Origin: Sialis fuliginosa
Taxonomy: Eukaryota; Arthropoda; Insecta; Megaloptera; Sialidae
Direction: 5' to 3'
DNA length: 64,000 nt
NCBI GenBank assembly: GCA_961205875.1
Contig: OY540813.1
Location: 12,185,001-12,249,000 of the forward strand
In this document: positions 63,195 to 64,000 of the stretch, in pieces
How the letters are laid out: each line of letters opens with the position of its first letter
How positions within the stretch are numbered: position 1 is the first letter of the stretch
Program-made: the position numbers and the translations under genes
Notes under the pieces: model-generated
Seen by the model: only the letters and a program-made list of their open reading frames with translations
Databases searched by the model: none
Told to the model about the DNA's origin: nothing

Positions 63195-63635
63195 TAAGTT
63201 ATGAATTCGCTCGGGATTTTTGAGAAGTGTAAATATGTATTATGTATATAATAATGTAATCTTATGGTGTACACCAGTCACCACTGCTTTTAGACCGCTG
63301 ATTTCTACTTAACACATATGTGTCAAGGTTATTAATATATTTGATTACATCTGTCAGTGAACTGTCATTTTTGTATGTTGAACCCTGCCTTGACAGGCAC
63401 AGAGGCAACCTCCTTTACGTCTTTTAGTCCCCGTTTCTATATGTTGTACGTGTAGGCGTTTTTCTCACATCAAGAAGAAGAATGAACATTTAAAGAAAAT
63501 TAGATGGCTGAATTTGTAAAAAAGAATGCCAAGAAATTAAAAAAAAAAAACTGTCATTTTTATTTAATATACCCCGCAGATAGCGTTAGCTTAGCTTTTA
63601 TCTATAGAGCATGTACGAAAAATTTAATTAGTTAA
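63195..63635. mobile_element. Family C MITE, copy 3, interrupted by a retroposon
   Basis: The left edge 'ttatgaattcgctcggg' and the right block 'cgcagatagcgttagcttagc' correspond to the ends of 5231-5557 and 11885-12570. The inner segment 'gctgatttctacttaa' is shared too. Removing 63373-63561 restores the family sequence exactly at the duplicated AACTGTCATTTTT. Confidence 0.7.
63373..63548 (+). mobile_element. A-tailed retroposed sequence of unknown source
   Basis: A 176-bp insert ends in about ten As. It is flanked by the 13-bp direct repeat AACTGTCATTTTT (63360-63372 and 63549-63561), the signature of LINE-driven retroposition. The body starts GTATGTTGAACCCTGCCTTG and contains 'catcaagaagaagaatgaac'. 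It lacks tRNA boxes. It could be a processed pseudogene fragment or a SINE; I do not recognise the parent. Confidence 0.75.
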
Positions 63636-64000
63636 TTACTTAGCAATATTTTTTTCGAACAATTTTGATATTTCGGTGAATATATTCTTGTTAAATTTCT
63701 TATTATTACTTATTTACATATTCTTTAAGAATATTTATTTAATATGAATGCACAAATGCACTTACTAAAATAAATAACCCCATTATTTATCTTTCCCATG
63801 TGTGTTTCGCTTCTCGAAAAATTCAATCTGTGTGGGCATTTTTTGCGATCATAAAAAAATAAATAAACCCACATAAGTGTCGATATTGAGGTATTGTTTT
63901 TGATTCGTGTAATGTGCCAGACATAACATGAAAAACTGCAACCAAACAATTTGTATGTTTATACAATGCCAAAACGTTTTATTTTATTTCAAAACACAAT

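Overview
This window looks like a stretch of arthropod, most likely insect, nuclear DNA. It is very AT-rich and full of short non-autonomous transposons. It carries three eukaryotic tRNA genes with Pol III terminators and several mini-Helitrons of the kind common in insects (start TC, end CTAG, inserted between A and T). Lepidoptera or Hemiptera would fit, but the sequence does not settle the order.

I find no protein-coding gene I would defend. Every ATG-started open frame is 118 codons or shorter. None shows a recognisable domain, and the longest are artefacts of an inverted minisatellite. The best hints of host genes are a 62-bp candidate 5' exon at 31801-31862, whose last three bases are ATG directly before a GTAAGT splice donor, and a few GC-richer islands (23500-23720, 27890-28090, 33860-34010, 37975-38030). 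The window may therefore be intron or intergenic DNA around genes that continue elsewhere.

Confident functional genes are all minus-strand tRNAs: Ser(GCT) at 9454-9534, Lys(TTT) at 45031-45102 and Gly(TCC) at 61080-61150. A tRNA-like box A/box B remnant lies near 52430-52500.

The rest is mostly mobile DNA. There are hAT-type elements with 8-bp target duplications (3731-4783, 11082-11266, 18140-18311, 38338-38628, 47767-47997), TTAA-targeting MITEs, PIF/Harbinger-like MITEs with TTA/TAA duplications, a small TA-flanked MITE, at least five mini-Helitrons, and a decayed Tc1/mariner transposase on the minus strand (about 53880-54262). Several elements are nested, and paired copies give the empty sites.

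Three objects stand out. First, an almost perfect 635-bp foldback (9833-10467) has two 295-bp arms and a 6-bp target duplication. Second, a minimal hammerhead ribozyme motif (43732-43776, minus strand) sits inside a 77-bp-arm inverted repeat flanked by 14-bp direct repeats, as expected of a Penelope-like retroelement insertion with an inverted copy. Third, a 176-bp A-tailed retroposon of unknown parentage (63373-63548) has a clean 13-bp target duplication.
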